DNA of 64,000 nucleotides from Phoronis australis (lineage: Eukaryota; Phoronida; Phoronidae). Shown one piece after another: positions 46,901-61,900 of the stretch. The stretch lies in the NCBI GenBank assembly GCA_002633005.1, contig NMRA01000096.1, positions 124,001 through 188,000 on the forward strand, in the 5' to 3' direction. The notes below the pieces were generated by a model. It was not told where the DNA came from, did no database searches, and was given only the letters and a program-made list of their open reading frames with translations. A program made the translations under genes and the position numbers. Position 1 is the first letter of the stretch. Every line of letters starts with the position of its first letter.

Positions 46901-49900
46901 GGAATGGTTGGACTCTTTTCATAGGACATCAATATGTCCATGCCAAGTGACCCCTTGTCGTCATTTGGATTCACCTCACTGCAGTAAGAAAAAGCACTGA
47001 AATTGCTGCCTTCATTGTAGTTATTTAGAATAAATGGCAATCATTCAAAAAAGCCTTAATGCCATGGGGTTTTGTTAACATCAAAATATTTGAGTAAGTA
47101 CTAAGTGTCGCAGAATACGCTTGTATATCTTAGTCTGCTGGTAATTTTAGTCATTACATGAGTACATAACTTTCACTTCTTTATCTCATGTTGACTATCC
47201 CACTCATTCTCAGAGATCAATTAGTAATAATTCATGTTTTTAGAAGTATTAGAGCTGAGCTATCCGAATTAGTACATCTTATTTCAGGGGTTAATTCTTG
47301 TATCTCCAGTCTCTATATATATATATTTATCTAATTTGAGTCTCATTCAGTTGTTTTTCCGCCCTGAGGAGTAGTTGTTCTCCACACTGAGTTTTCCTCA
47401 TGTGACGGTCACTATCTTCAATACACTAGTCAAGACACAACAAAGAAGCTTTCCTCTGCGTGGCTACCTCAGCCAGATCCAACTAACAAACCTCTCAACT
47501 TACTGGCACACTAAGAAGATATTCTCTTTTATTTTCCAAACTAATTACCTAGACAGTTTCTGACAAGGAAACACTCATAGAAATGTTAAAATAAAAATTA
47601 AAAATTCAATTATCACCATTAATGCGCGTGATGCCAGAAATTATCACAAAGTTCCAAATTACGTCAGTGTTCTTACATGCTCATCCTGCCAAACACTACA
47701 TCGCTATGACGACCGGCCTGTGAAATTGTTGCCATGGTCTTTTCCACACGCCGTGTCTCGTCGCCCTCATTACCAAACACAATTATCACCTTTTGACTTC
47801 TGCTAAGTAAAGCTGGAAGATTCTGAGCAGTAAGCTCTGGCTATAACAAAATACAATGCAGGTATATAACGTTGAAGATTCGCAACGAGATAACAAGTCG
47901 AATGCCCAGTTTAAATAGCTCTTGAAATTTTAATGAAATTTTGTTTTACCAAGAGAATTGGTAGCAAATTCCACAGAATAAGGGACTATCTGGTTACTAT
48001 TCAAGAATTAGCCAGGAGAAATATCTCACTTTTGTTAACTTGGAAAAACAATTAGAAGAACGCTGGAGCGTTGGTATGCGCCCATGGGTTATCGCATACG
48101 ATATGATTCTAAGGGCCATTGGAGGTGCTGTATAAGTTGAATGAGCCCCAAAACCAAATAGTGCCTGCCCATTGTCATCATATACCGCTGAGTAAAGTTT
48201 TATTGAAATCTGTCAATCAGTTCTATAGATATAATCCAGAAACACACTTCCACCAAACAACACTTGAAAAGCCCCTTCTTGAGAACAAAATGGTGCCGGC
48301 ATTATAGTTATCATTATTTAGCTATGCAAAGTTTCATTCTAAATAGCACTTCAAAAACATAAGTCAAAAATATAATGGCCACTAAGAGGAGCTACAGTGG
48401 TTAAATCTGCCCTAAAGTTTAGTGGTACAAGCGCGTTGTCATCACAAACCTCTGTGTCAACTTTCTTTGAAAGCCTTCACTTAGTTAAATATCATTTGAA
48501 AATGCTCTCATTCAAAATGACCACTAGGAGGCAGTGCAGTAGTCAAATCCAGCCGAAAATCCAACAGTGCAAGTGCAATCTCATTTAATATACCTTTACG
48601 TCAATTTTCAATTAAATCTGCCACTTGGTTTTTTAAATATCATTTGGAAACACTCCCCAAACAACATTTCACAAACCAAGTTGAAACCAAAATGGCCACT
48701 AGGAGGTGCTACAGTGGTCAAATCTGCCCAAAGTTAATGATGCCACCACATTGTCATCACAAACCTCTGTGTCAACTTTCATCTAAAGTCTTCACTCTGT
48801 TCTCTAAATATCATTCAAAAACGCTCACACGTAAAATACCCACTAGAAGGCACTGCAGTTGTCGATCGAATCCGCCTGACAATCAAATGATGCCAGCTCA
48901 ATCGCATAATACACCGCAGTAAAGCTTCATTGAAATTTGTAAATTGGTTCTTTAACTATCATGCAGACATGCTCTTCTCTTAAATAACCCTTCAAAATCC
49001 GTTTCAAAAACAAAATGGCCACTAAGAGGTGCACTACAGTGGTCGAAACTTCCCAAAAATGTATTAGTGCTGCCACATTGTCATCACAGACCACTCTGCC
49101 AACTTTCGTTGAAATCTTTCACACAGGTCACTACATATCATCCGGAAATGCTCTTACACAAAATAGCCACTAGGAGGCACTACAGAAGGCGAATCTAGCC
49201 AAAAAATCAAATGGTGCCAGCGCATTCTCACCATATACGTGTGGGCCAACTTTCACCAATCAGTTCTCTAGATATCATCTGGAAACACCCTTCCGCCAAA
49301 CAACACTTAAAAAAATCCTTGTCGATAACAAAATGGTCACTATGTGCTACGCAGGGCTTCATTCAGTACACATCCTGGACATCAGACACCCAGGCTCAAA
49401 TTTGGATGTCCTGGCAAGGACGTCCAGAACAGCCTTAGGATGCCAAGTGCCAACGGAACACTGCTGGTTTGGATGCTGACTTACTTCAAGGGTGGATTTC
49501 GAACACCCAGTGCTAGTGCAATCGTCAACCGTATTACAAATCATGTAGACGGAAGCAACCACGCTCCCTCTTTGTTGATATTAATAACTGAACAAACCTG
49601 TACCTCAGCTTCAACAGTTGACCTACTATGCCCCTGTAACCAGTTTTAAGCTCATTCTCAATAGCAAAAACTGCCTATATAGTTATGATTGTAAACAAAC
49701 AGACCATTGACCGCATTCACCGCGCGTGACCAGAATATTGGAGGCAAACTAGCCAATGAATGACGGAATAACATAATGTTGTAGGCCTTGATTTGTTTAC
49801 ATCCACACAAACATATTTTTTCAAAACACTTAACAGACATGTTTTGAAAATCCAGCTTTTTTCAAATACCCACCCCGTCCGCATGTGGTATGTAATGTGA

Positions 49901-52900
49901 AAACACATGATATATAAATGATTTGACACAAAACGATGTGTGAAGCTAAACTGATGGCTCAACAAAACAAAATCAATTCATGGATGTTGAAATTACTAAA
50001 ACCAACTTGTGGCATTACCTGGAGCAGCCAATATTGAACTCACCAGGACAGACTGGGCAGCCTTATCAACCCGCTTGGTTAGCACCTCAGCAGTTTGACC
50101 ACCAACACCACTGACCATCTCTTCAGGGTAATACACATCATAGTTCTTCAACACAGCAATGTACGGTATCTTCTCATTGACAGTGACTACTTTTAATCTG
50201 TGGCAAAAGTAACTATAATCTGCACTACAGTGACTCCCATAAATATGAAGGCATCAGCTCCCAATTCAGAGCCCTCGCTCACCTGAGGGGAATTTTGTTA
50301 TTGAGGAGAACCCTCTCCGCCCAGTCACCACAATTTCCATCTACCTGGTTGCCAACTCTCATTGGCAAAGCCTCAAGCCGCCAAAACTAACGTTTTACAG
50401 AAGCTTTATCAGCTTCAGTGTCGGTAGGTCTTAAGTAAGATTTATATCGCTTACAACTCAATACGATATATGATTAGCATCAAGTTGTGTTACAACAACA
50501 TTTATCTCATAAAGTGAGGCGAGATGTGCCTACGAAATACTCCAGATATCCCATAATTCAGACATCGTAGGCTTACATATCAACTTGTCATTGAACAGCT
50601 ACAACCTATGCCATTAGTGATAGAGAGATCTTAACAAACACTTATACGTACTTGTTTCAAAGTATTTGGGATTGATGCTCTTGACATTAGTGGCAGATGT
50701 AAGACAATCAACCTTTGGGTGGTGGCCAAAATGAGGAATCCCTACATTATTGTTACCAAATGGCTGACGTGTACTTTAGATTAGTAAAAAATACATTGGT
50801 TACATTTCACAACACAAGCAATCAGAGTTCCACACCATTAAATTAAACACACTCACATTACCTACAGTAGCTGTTTCATTGATGTAGAACAATTGGAGAC
50901 AGTTAAATTTCAACTAATGAACACCACACTGTAACTTATCACATTCCAATAAGTTCACAAGCCAGGGACCTTAAGTCTGAAAAAGGAAATTTCAAATCAC
51001 TTACAGCTGGTGAGCTAAGGGTCCGAACACTAAGCCAAAAACATGCTTTCCCACTGCTCCCTCTGCCATCTGCTTGAAAGCTTCAGAATCTGAAAACGGA
51101 TACAAACCAACTAAAAATAATTCACTTTAAATCAAGGATGCCTGGCATACCATTACCTGATACCACAGTTTTTAAGTAAAAAATGTATTAAGCAATAAAA
51201 TGTTATTTTGAAATTGTGAAGTTGTAAGTAGCTGTGAACAGCTGATGGACGTCACATACCGCCAAAATCAATAACTAAATTTTCAGTTCAAACCACCAAA
51301 GTGAACTTACAAAATTTTATTACTTTAGTCATCTTATGACCCTTAAGAGTTACCATTCCCAATGAATAGTTCCAACAAACGCATCTCATGCCACGCCCAC
51401 CATAGTTACTGTTGCCATGGTCACACAAGCACACGACCAAGTTCTTGCAAGCCTATTACAGCAGCAGATTCTCTACGGTGCGTTTTTAATCAAAGTTCAC
51501 TGAACACCATTACCAAAACGAGGTTGTAGACGAAGCCACGTTTCCGTTTATCACGCCCGCTGTCATCCCCAAATCTTCCACATGTTTTAATTTTAATTCA
51601 CAAATTTTGATACAACCCAAGCCAATAAAATAAAAAAAAATATTTTGAAATGTTATGAAGGTTAAGTTCTTCTTTCGTGGTCGTTTATCCAGACGTACAT
51701 ATATATTCCGCTGGTAGTGAAGCCAGGAAAATGCTTTTATCAGCAACAGGCACTTTTCCTCTTTCATTCTCTGTTTATCGTGGATCAGCATCAAAGGAGA
51801 CCCAAGTGCGTCGTAAAACCCCCTTTACGCTTTCCTTCACAGCCGAGGAAGGTGGGACAAAATGGATAACTAACGTTGTCCTTATAAGCTCACACACCCT
51901 TCTTGGCAGGTATTATTGTCTCGAATGGCACTAATTTTCTTAGCAAGCATGAAATGGCGAAAATAGCAAAATGATGGCACATAATATATCTTATTAAAAA
52001 TTACACGGTCTTGTCCCTTTTTCATTCTCCATTGCATTTTTCATCCTAGTTTTCAACAAAAAGTTAAAACTACTAAATAGTGGAGAAAGGCAATGGGCAT
52101 ACCTTTCTCTGTGTCAAATATGCCAAGCACAAAAGCAGACGTTGACAGCAAGGACTGCTTCTCAAACTCCTCCACATCTTCAAGGGATTTAAACACAGTG
52201 ACGGTGGGATGTTTGAATCTGAAGCATAAGAAGCATGCAACCTTTGAGTTACCACGACGACACTAATTCTAATCATTCCCTTTGGAATTGCCTCACATTT
52301 CTCAACACTACAGGTAGTGTTCAACATCTCAACCAACTATAAACTTGCCATGAGGAACACCACCTACAAACACGTACAGTACTGCACAGTACACTGTAAT
52401 AAAAACTAAAGACCTGCTGGTACTGAACTGTACTCAGTACTTCATACTGTATTGTCTGCACTTTGAAAACCAGATAATACGTTTTATCCTTACGAACACT
52501 TACACCTCTATTGCCTGCATCAGAGAGAGTTCGTCCAACATTATGGGTTTCTGTGATAGAAGCGCACCATGCTTATAGAAGCGTATCTTTGGAAATGCAA
52601 TAACGTTCTCCTTAGTGCAGATGTCTGTCCAATCATAGCACTCCACTCTAGTCAACTTCACAGCACTGTCATTAGCTAGTTTTTCCGAGATCTTAGCGTA
52701 AGAAGACAAAAATACCGTGCTTCTAACATCATCTGAAAATAATGAACTTAATGTTGTAATATTGCTGAAATATTCTTCAATTTCCCAAAGAAACAACTGC
52801 CAAAATTATATTTTCCCATATTGTTGAGAAATGAACCCAACGAAATTCCGTAAGTCAGATTACAAAAAGAAAGAGCATTAATCATAAATACATTCCAGGT

Positions 52901-55900
52901 ACAGAAATTCGCAATAATTACTTACAAGAGTCCCAAATTCCGAGAACCAGTTTTTGCCACTGAACATTGGACATCAAACTGGTTCTCAAAATTCGTGACT
53001 CCCGTAATTGACTATTGTCTAGATATCCACTCAAGTCCTCTCACTGAATTTATAGCAATCTTTTCATATCAACCTTCCACTGATATTGACAACATGAGAG
53101 ACATGACATTCTATCGAAAAAAAGACTGGTGCTTTCAGTAGTGATTTTAGCTGTCGGCTAATGGAAGACCAACTTCACAACAGTCTACATTCCTTCAAAG
53201 TATACTCATTCACTAATGCTGTTTACTTGTGATGGCAACTTTTTGCGTTTCAGGTTGTGTGTTCTGAAGTTTTGAAAAACCCCCCTCCACCCCGCAGACT
53301 TGCCACTAAGCAATAGAATGGAACAATGTGCATATTAGCACAGAAGTGCTACAAACAAACATACACTGAGCAGGTAAAGGGGGATCACATCTCAGTTTCC
53401 CAACACGCCGCACAAAAAGGTGTATCGCAGTTCATGGCTAGCAGATGATAGACCTATAGTGCAAAATCACATTCACAGTGAGCTTCAAATCAAGGTTCAC
53501 ACGTTTAAAAACTGCCTACGAACGACAAATATTCCATTTCACGAAAAAGCCCTTCACTCCTCCCTACACTGATATAAAGTAGTTTTCAAAATTGGTTCAA
53601 AGCACATGATGGTGGGATCATTCCAGCAACAGAAAAGATCTGTAGTCAAAATCATCAGTCAACTGCCCTAGAAAATGTGTGCATTAACTGGCTCGCATCT
53701 CTTTTATACTCACAGTATAAAGAAAACAGTACGACAACCAAAGTGTCCGAGGCATCTTCAACAGTTGGATAGAACGTTTTGTCCGTCAGCTGCAAAATGT
53801 TGGGTGTGGAGAGCTTGTTTTTGCGAAGTTGCAAAGCAATGGCCTGCATTTCATCATCTTCTTTCATTACGTACCTCACTGGAGACAGGCAATAGAGACA
53901 TTGAAATGAGAGCTCTATTAATGTTAACTCTTAACAAACAGTAGTAAGCTTGCATGTGATAAAAATGAATTTTTCATCCTGTCAGGACTGGAAATTGCAT
54001 TTCAGTAGAGCAGTCTCACATATTTTTCCTTGAGACAGGCATAGATATGAATAAGCTCTACACAGTGACACTTGACGAACAGTCTGCGATAAAATTACAA
54101 ATCAAAGCCACTTTTCAGTTGGACTAGGCAACGTACCTCCTTGAATACAGGCGATCAAGTCTGCCCGTCAACAGCTGCTGCCAATGAAGCGACTCGCAGA
54201 AATAAGGCATGAAATAGCTCACAAAAATTAGCGAAAAATTTAGTACACAAATTCTAGTTCTAATCAGTAACATAATTCACTTCTAAAACTTTTCAAAAAT
54301 GTAACCCATGCACTTACTAGCATCCTCATCAACAAACTCCTGCTGGGCGAAATCATCCTCTTCCTCGTCATCTGAATCTTTCCTCACATTATCTGACATC
54401 TGCTCTGCCAGGGCATTAAGAACATACTCAGCTCTAGTGAAATCGCTCAGGAAGACATCGGTACCTTCGACATGTAAGTGCATCGTGGGATATATGTCAT
54501 GGCTTGTGCACAGATCGCGTTCAGCCCCAGGCTGGGCCAGGTCACTAATTGGAAATGAACAAAAGTCAACATGACCGTAAAGCAATGAAACTTTTGAAAA
54601 ACTCATCACTGTTTGTGGCTATACTGATAGGTATAGACGACTAAAGGAGGCACAGAACCACTTTCGCAACTGAAACAAAATTATCTGTTATCAATGCAAA
54701 AGGCAAATCATGAACGTGACACAAATTGCAAATCAATAGCTGTATTGGATGTTTCCCCACTACCAGGAATTTCTATAACAGAGCTGTAGGAAGCATCACA
54801 GAAATCTGGGGAAATTAAGGACGTGTACATGCCAAAAATGCGCCCAGAGTATTTGTTGGAAATGGATGGGCCCCTAACATAACTTCAATAAACCCTGGGA
54901 CTACAGGTAATGGAAGCATGGAATCAGAGATACCTTAAAACATAATGAGAACGACTTGCCCACAATGCGCATCAGAAACAGTAAAGCAAAAAAGGGTGCA
55001 CATTTTCAAAAATATTTCCACAGTAGTTGCATTCACTCGAAAGTCAACATCAGTTTTGCACACTCTCTTCGTTAGGAACAAACAGGACAATTTTTATGAC
55101 GATCCATCAAAGAACTTTGTAGATATTGACGGAGCAAAGTGCAAAGTCAATTTGCCAGTACGACACACCGCAATAGTTAGATCAGCCATTCTTCCCCTAA
55201 CGGGGTCAGAACACATATGGAGAAAGATGCAAAAAAATTGCCTCTAGGATACAAAGTGATAGAACAGTCTGAACATTAATTGTTGTTTTCAGCTGGAACT
55301 GCAAATCGAACAACAGTCATACCCGTAGTCAAGCACTGTAGCCAAACCATTACCCTTTGAATCTAGCTATGGACCAACAGCGTTCGGATTTGGGTTAGTA
55401 TGCTTCGAACATGGCGGCATCCGGGTATAAGTAAAACAAAAATTTTTACTGATAAGTATATGATTTATTAGCTTAATTAACAAGCTGTAGTTAAATATGC
55501 GAAATATGCTTTTAATAAAATAATAGTAGATGATTAAACTGTTTGTTAAATGACTCTTAATATATACGCACTCTATTGTCTCAATTGACACGTGTTTGCT
55601 TCAGTACCCGTTTCAGTGTTTCTGAAATTATTTCAATTAAAGCCTTAATATTATTACAATGGCCAGTTACTTCTGTCAAAAATCGCCCTCCAGCATCAGT
55701 TAACCAGAAAAGCTAAGAACCATGGGGAAAATGCCAACTACAAATCAACCTGAAGGTTTCCGTTCCAAACAACCCCACAGCATTCACACAATGTGGAACA
55801 AATGTATTACCAAGAGCTGTTTTCTTCCATTACTTGTTTTTTTAACTGCATTTTATTGCCAGGTCTCCACTCAGCGCAATGTAAAAATCAGCTTTTTTAC

Positions 55901-58900
55901 TCTGCCTCGTTCTCTACCACACATCGAACGCGCTATGCATCGTGGACTTGCGTACCGAAAAAAAATGCAAAAATAAAAAGATATTTGTCACTTCAGGGCT
56001 TTACAAGGTAGCACAGCATTGCTTGGATCCATCCAAAAGTCATTGTTATTCATTATCAGCTCCATAAGAACACATCTGGCTAATTTTGTGTAGAGGGCCC
56101 AAGGAGTTTAGGAGAGACAGCAGCCAATACCACATGACCAGACAGAGACGACAGCAATATGGCATTTTCTCCCAAGTTAAAGTTGGTACATTTTCAGCAC
56201 CTCAAATCAGGCCAGGTAAGCATAACATTTCATAATCGTACCCATAATGAATGATATTACAAAAAATGAAAATATGTAATTTATATGGAGGCATTCGTAG
56301 TTGTAGTTCAGCGCTCTGCTGGCGGAGATAAACCACACTCGATAAATGGCATTTTAAGGGGACTTATAATTACTAAAGTCACCCATTTTGATTTCAGCAA
56401 ATCGCTGGCAAACAATGGCAAGAATTGGCAATTAAGTCTGGTCAGTGTTAAATAACTTCAAAATGTATATACCATCCAAAAATAATCACAAAAATGCGTT
56501 TTCCACAGAAAAATCAACCAGGTCCCTTTAAGGGTCATGGTTAGTCCCAAATGGGGTTCACGGATTTTTTACAAATTTTTTACACGTCACTTTTCAAGAC
56601 CTATGGTCTGACAGCTTCAGGCATAATAAAGCAATTTGAGAACACCATGAGCACAACCTCAAACAGTATAGTTCAAAGAATTGTAAGTAGCTTTAAACTT
56701 TCCATTTGAATGTCCTGACCTTTTTCCTTTGAACTGAAGTAAGTTTTTTAAGCAATAACAACTACAACTTCCGGACCTACCGTATTCACCCTAATAAGTG
56801 CCCATGCCCCTAAAAGCACCCTCACGCATTTTCAGACTTTGCTAAAATAAGCGCCCAGTCCATGAACGTGTACATGCAACAAGTGCCTTACATACAGTTC
56901 TAAAATTCTACAGTAACGTCTTCGATTTATCAATAAGATCCGATAGTCCTGAAAAAATCATTGTGCATGGAATTTGTAGACCACGAGCCTCGCCACTATG
57001 TCAGTATTTAGCCGTGACTACTTCAAATTTCCGCCGTGCTCCAAAAAGAACGAAAGTTTTGCTGATCTTGCAAGGGACGTGTCCTATTATGGTCTGGCCT
57101 TTCAGAACAGACACAACCTACTTGCCAAAGAGATCATCTCCCTCAACAATAATCCAAATCTCTTTGTACACGTAAAAACCGTGAATACAAATAAAAACTT
57201 GACCTTTGTTCAGTTAAAAGCACGTGGCTAGGAAGCGCGCGCTACATTCAAGAATATGTCATCGAACATTAGTCTTCGGGAACTATCTACTCATGAAACG
57301 GGTAGCATAGCATCGGCAAGAAATAAATACTTGAACTTATTTCCGAAAGTTTCTAATACCGTAAAAAACGTTTGCGTTATTTTTAAGGGGGAATTATTGA
57401 ATAAGTCGTAATTGGTGTTTTTAAAGTCAAAATGACCCACTGATAGTGAACACTTCCGAACCCTTACACCCCCTGAATCTCCCGAAAAACAACTGTTAGA
57501 CTGTCACACATCCAGTCACCCGGCGACTCAATGACATCAGCCTTACCAAGACAATTCTCGAAAAATTTTTAACAGATGAGATGAACAAATAAAACACTTT
57601 CTGCTTCACTGCTTGTGTTAATTTCCTTAGTTACAATGCACACCTAGATTGTTACATGCGTTTACTATGGTGACACGTACGCGCTCGCTCTCTCACACAA
57701 TACGCAGATGAACTTCACAAAAAACATCACGTGACAACAACATGTGTGTTCGTCCAGAGATTTTTCTCGTGTTGCGGAGTACGATCTAGCCCAGATTTGG
57801 ACTTAATGTGCAGTTAACCCCTGACTCCACAGGAACTTAAAAAATCTTAGGGACGCTATTTTGAAAACTTAAAGAGGACTTCAGGTAATTTGTTGAGTCG
57901 AAACGATATTTTTACTCAAGAATTCAAGTTGACCTATCGGCAATCGCGAGGCAGCGATGCATCAGTCAGCGAGTTTTCGCACTGGGAATGTCTGAAAAAT
58001 GCTCGTAATTTAACAAGTTTGATAGCAATGCACTGCAATTTACAGATGTTTCACTAAGCGTAAATTTGATGAATTCTAGCTTACGATTTCACCTGTTTCG
58101 GAGACCGAGTTTCAACTTTAGGGATATAATAAGCGCCCCCCTTCCTGAAGCGAATTTTTCTAAGCGCCCTGGGCGCTTATTAGGGTGAATACGGTACATA
58201 CATTGACCTACATCATACTGGAGACATTGCAATTGCACAGACAGGATGTTTTGTGCACTTCACAGTTAAAAGCACCAAATCTCTCAATGTCCACATTTTT
58301 GGTCCCAGTTACTTGAGCAGTTATTAATTTGAGAAAGCAGCCAAGAAGGATTTGATAACCCTATTATGTCTAAAATAAATCCACCACTTGTAGTGTACAC
58401 GTCAACTATATTTTAATGCTTGAACAAAACCATTTGGTAAAAAGAAAAACAAAGTGCAAGAATTTCACCATTTTTCTGAAGTGAAGATCACTTTCAAGTA
58501 AAATCGCTTTGGGAAATCGAGTAGAAAGCTTATGAAAAGACACTTAAAGAGACATAATCGTGAAAAGAAGTGATTTTCTGAGATCAGCCTCAATGCAGTA
58601 TCAAATTCACATCCTCAGAGGTGTCAGTTCAACACTTCGCTGGTGGCACTGAGCCCCACTCAATAAATGGCAGAGAACTGTAAGCGTATTTAACTGGTAA
58701 AGCCACTGACCTCAACTTCACCAAATGGCTGGCAGGCAACGGCGGAAATTGGCGATTTGCCATAAAATCGCAAAAACACAACAGATTTTGTGTAGACTTC
58801 TAAAAACCACTGTTTCTGTTACACCGAAGAAGATGGAAACTGCTTCAGTGACCACAGGTCAAAATTACTGGTATTATAGTTTTTCAAGAATAATAATCAA

Positions 58901-61900
58901 ATCAATGTGCTGTTTGCAGTTCTGCGTGAATTTCGTCCTAACTTCATGGTTACTGATTATTTTATCACACAGAGAAAAAGTGGGTCATTTTTGAGATATC
59001 CGATATACCAGAATAGAACTAATAATATATTTTGTTTCCATACAGATGTTGTTCTTTATGTTTTTGGAAACAGTTAAGTACAAATTGCTCAAATCATAAG
59101 ATTATATTCAACTCAATAATGAGAGGGGCAAGGTTTGCAAGAAGTGGCAAATTTGTAATGGAACACTGTTTGGACTTTCCTCATTCCATCCAAACGTTCA
59201 AATTAATCACACAACCAAAATCTTTGATTTGTCGCGTTCCCTGAAGGTATCAGCCAAAGGCCTTTAAACCGTCATCTACTCACACATTCACGAGAACTAA
59301 AGCCAACAATGTGGTGTAGTGATTTACAACCTCCGGAACTACTTCCTCCACCAGTTCTTTGCTTTTGTTGTCATAGCAAATTTGGAGGTTCAAAACGAAG
59401 CCCTTCTGTTCCATGTAGATGTTCTTATCACCGTCTTCCGGAATACGATACTGAATGAAAAAGAAGTACAAATTTATAAATTCCTTACACTGAAGAAGAT
59501 ATTTTTAGCGACCTCTCCAAAATTCAAATACTGACTGGAAATGACGTTTGATACATGTTTTTATATATTCTTATTTAAAGAACACAATGCTTTGGAGACA
59601 CTTTTTCTTGAATAAGAACAATATCCAGTATTCACTCTATACTTCAAAACACTGGACTCAAAATATTTGGAGTCCATTTCATCTTCTTGAGGTCTGTGAC
59701 TATGGTACAGAAATCATTTTACTCGGCACACAGCTGCTCACCTTGTTACATTGAATTTTTTTTTGAAAACTAGTACAGATTTTATTTATGGACAAGTGAT
59801 ACATTGAAGTGAAAACAAATAATACAACTGATTATTAAACAATGGAATGTGCATTGCACATAATAATCACATGTCTTGGTTTCCAGAAACACTTTTTAAA
59901 ACTATTAAAAACAAGTAAAATAGATGCTGGAATGCCGTGCAGTTGCCGACGGCTAAGAATATAAAATAGTAAAGGTAAAACAACGAGCGTCCGTACTCAA
60001 ATAAATTAAAATATTCCCGCGTTTGGAGCGGTACGCTCTTTATCAAGGGCATGACATAGACTGCCGAATGAATGGATATGAATAAAATAGCACAGATGAC
60101 CGCATGGTGATAAACAATAGGAAGCATAAACAATATCAGCCATTATAAATACTGTTCGTATTTTAAAAAATTAGTACCGACGCTCATCAGTTTACTTTTA
60201 CTATTTTATATTAAAATCAAGTAATGCACTCACAACACTGGGTAAAGTCCACAAAACCAAAGACTCCTTGAAATAATAAATTTTCATTCTGCCTTCATAG
60301 CGATAACTCTCGCACTCCCCAGTGGTGACATGCTTACATCGCAGGAACCAGACGAACCATTTTTCCTTTGAATCCACATCCACTTCGCTGCAAGAAAATG
60401 AGAATTGTGTGACATAGCTACGTGATCATTTTAAGAGGCAGTCTATATAAAAACTGTTACAGTAGATTTCCAAAAATCAGTCTATACGTCAAAAATAAAA
60501 AAAAAAATGTTTTTTGTACATGGATAGGTATCCTAACAAAAGATTTAAATGCCACATTTTGTGCACTCAATGACCCCTAATTTCGCTGCTGGAGCACTAG
60601 ACCACAACTGGTCCTATTAACCGTCTTCAAAATTGTAGGTTGTCAGCAACGAAAATAAGTAACTTACAAAATAGATTGGAAGTTGTATTTTGGTGGCTGG
60701 GATAACCAATGTGTGCTGTAAATAATTATTTGGATTTACTCTAATTTGACGCCTTTGTGCTGGACAGGGGAGATAATCCACAGACCACTTTCCCCAGCTA
60801 ATTTTAGTGGCTCTTCAGTTTTTTACCCTCTTATTGCCATACTGCACCTTGTAGCTTTATGTAACTTTTTGAACATACAGCTAAAGAGTAAATCTTGATA
60901 ACAAACCAACAAAATATCTTGCCTCAACTTTGCATTTATAGTGACAACTGTCTTGCAAAACTGTCGATTTTGGAAACGATGAGAATAGTTTACAAATAGA
61001 ATAAAATTTGGAACAAGAAATATGCTTTAAACTTTTATAAAAGTCAAGTCTAAGGTCTTTCAAATAAAAACAAGTTGTTTTCTGGATGTATAACACGATC
61101 AGTATCAAAACTGAACGCGATGACCTTTGTCCAGTGAGTCAGTTGACATTAGGTTTGAGGATGTATAAAAATTGTGTATATGTAACCCTCTTGTTTTCTA
61201 CCATTATCATTTATTTGACAATTACACGTCAATTAAATTGAAGTAAATCCCGTTGAAATTTGAATTTGAAAGAATTGATATTTGTAAAGACTGGTTTTGG
61301 GGCTATTATAAGCTTAAAGACAAAATGAAGAACAAAGACCAGTTCTGTTCGTTTAGAGCTTTTATAAAACAAGTGCAATCACAAAAGTTTTGTGGCTTTA
61401 GTCAGTTATGCTAAAGACACTTCAGAACATCTGAGATGCTGTAAAGTACGGCATAAGTCAAGGCCAGTTGCAGAGTATGAGTTCGTACTACTAGCAAGGA
61501 CAGGTAAATTTGTAACTGAGCAGGACCAGTCGTGGAGTCAAATCATATGCGATGTTCACCACAGAGCATTTGGTCCCGGTTTTCAGCCAAGCAGAACGTT
61601 TCTGTATCCTGAACACCCAAGATCTTCCAGAAGATAATCTGAACGAGGTACAGACTTCAACATTTCACGGTGGATATTGGTCAGTTTGGAGTCAGACTCA
61701 GAATTGGTACCACCCCGCATCTTCGACTTAAAGAACCACAAGATCAAGTGTCACAGTTGAAATTAAATGACCCAACTTTGCTTTCCAAGTGCATATACAT
61801 GTATTATATATTTTAACGTAGTTAATCGTAGTTTGTAATTGAGGTGAAATGACAGTAGTCAGTCTAGTGGCGTAGCGAGAACCTCCTTGCCCCCCGTCAA

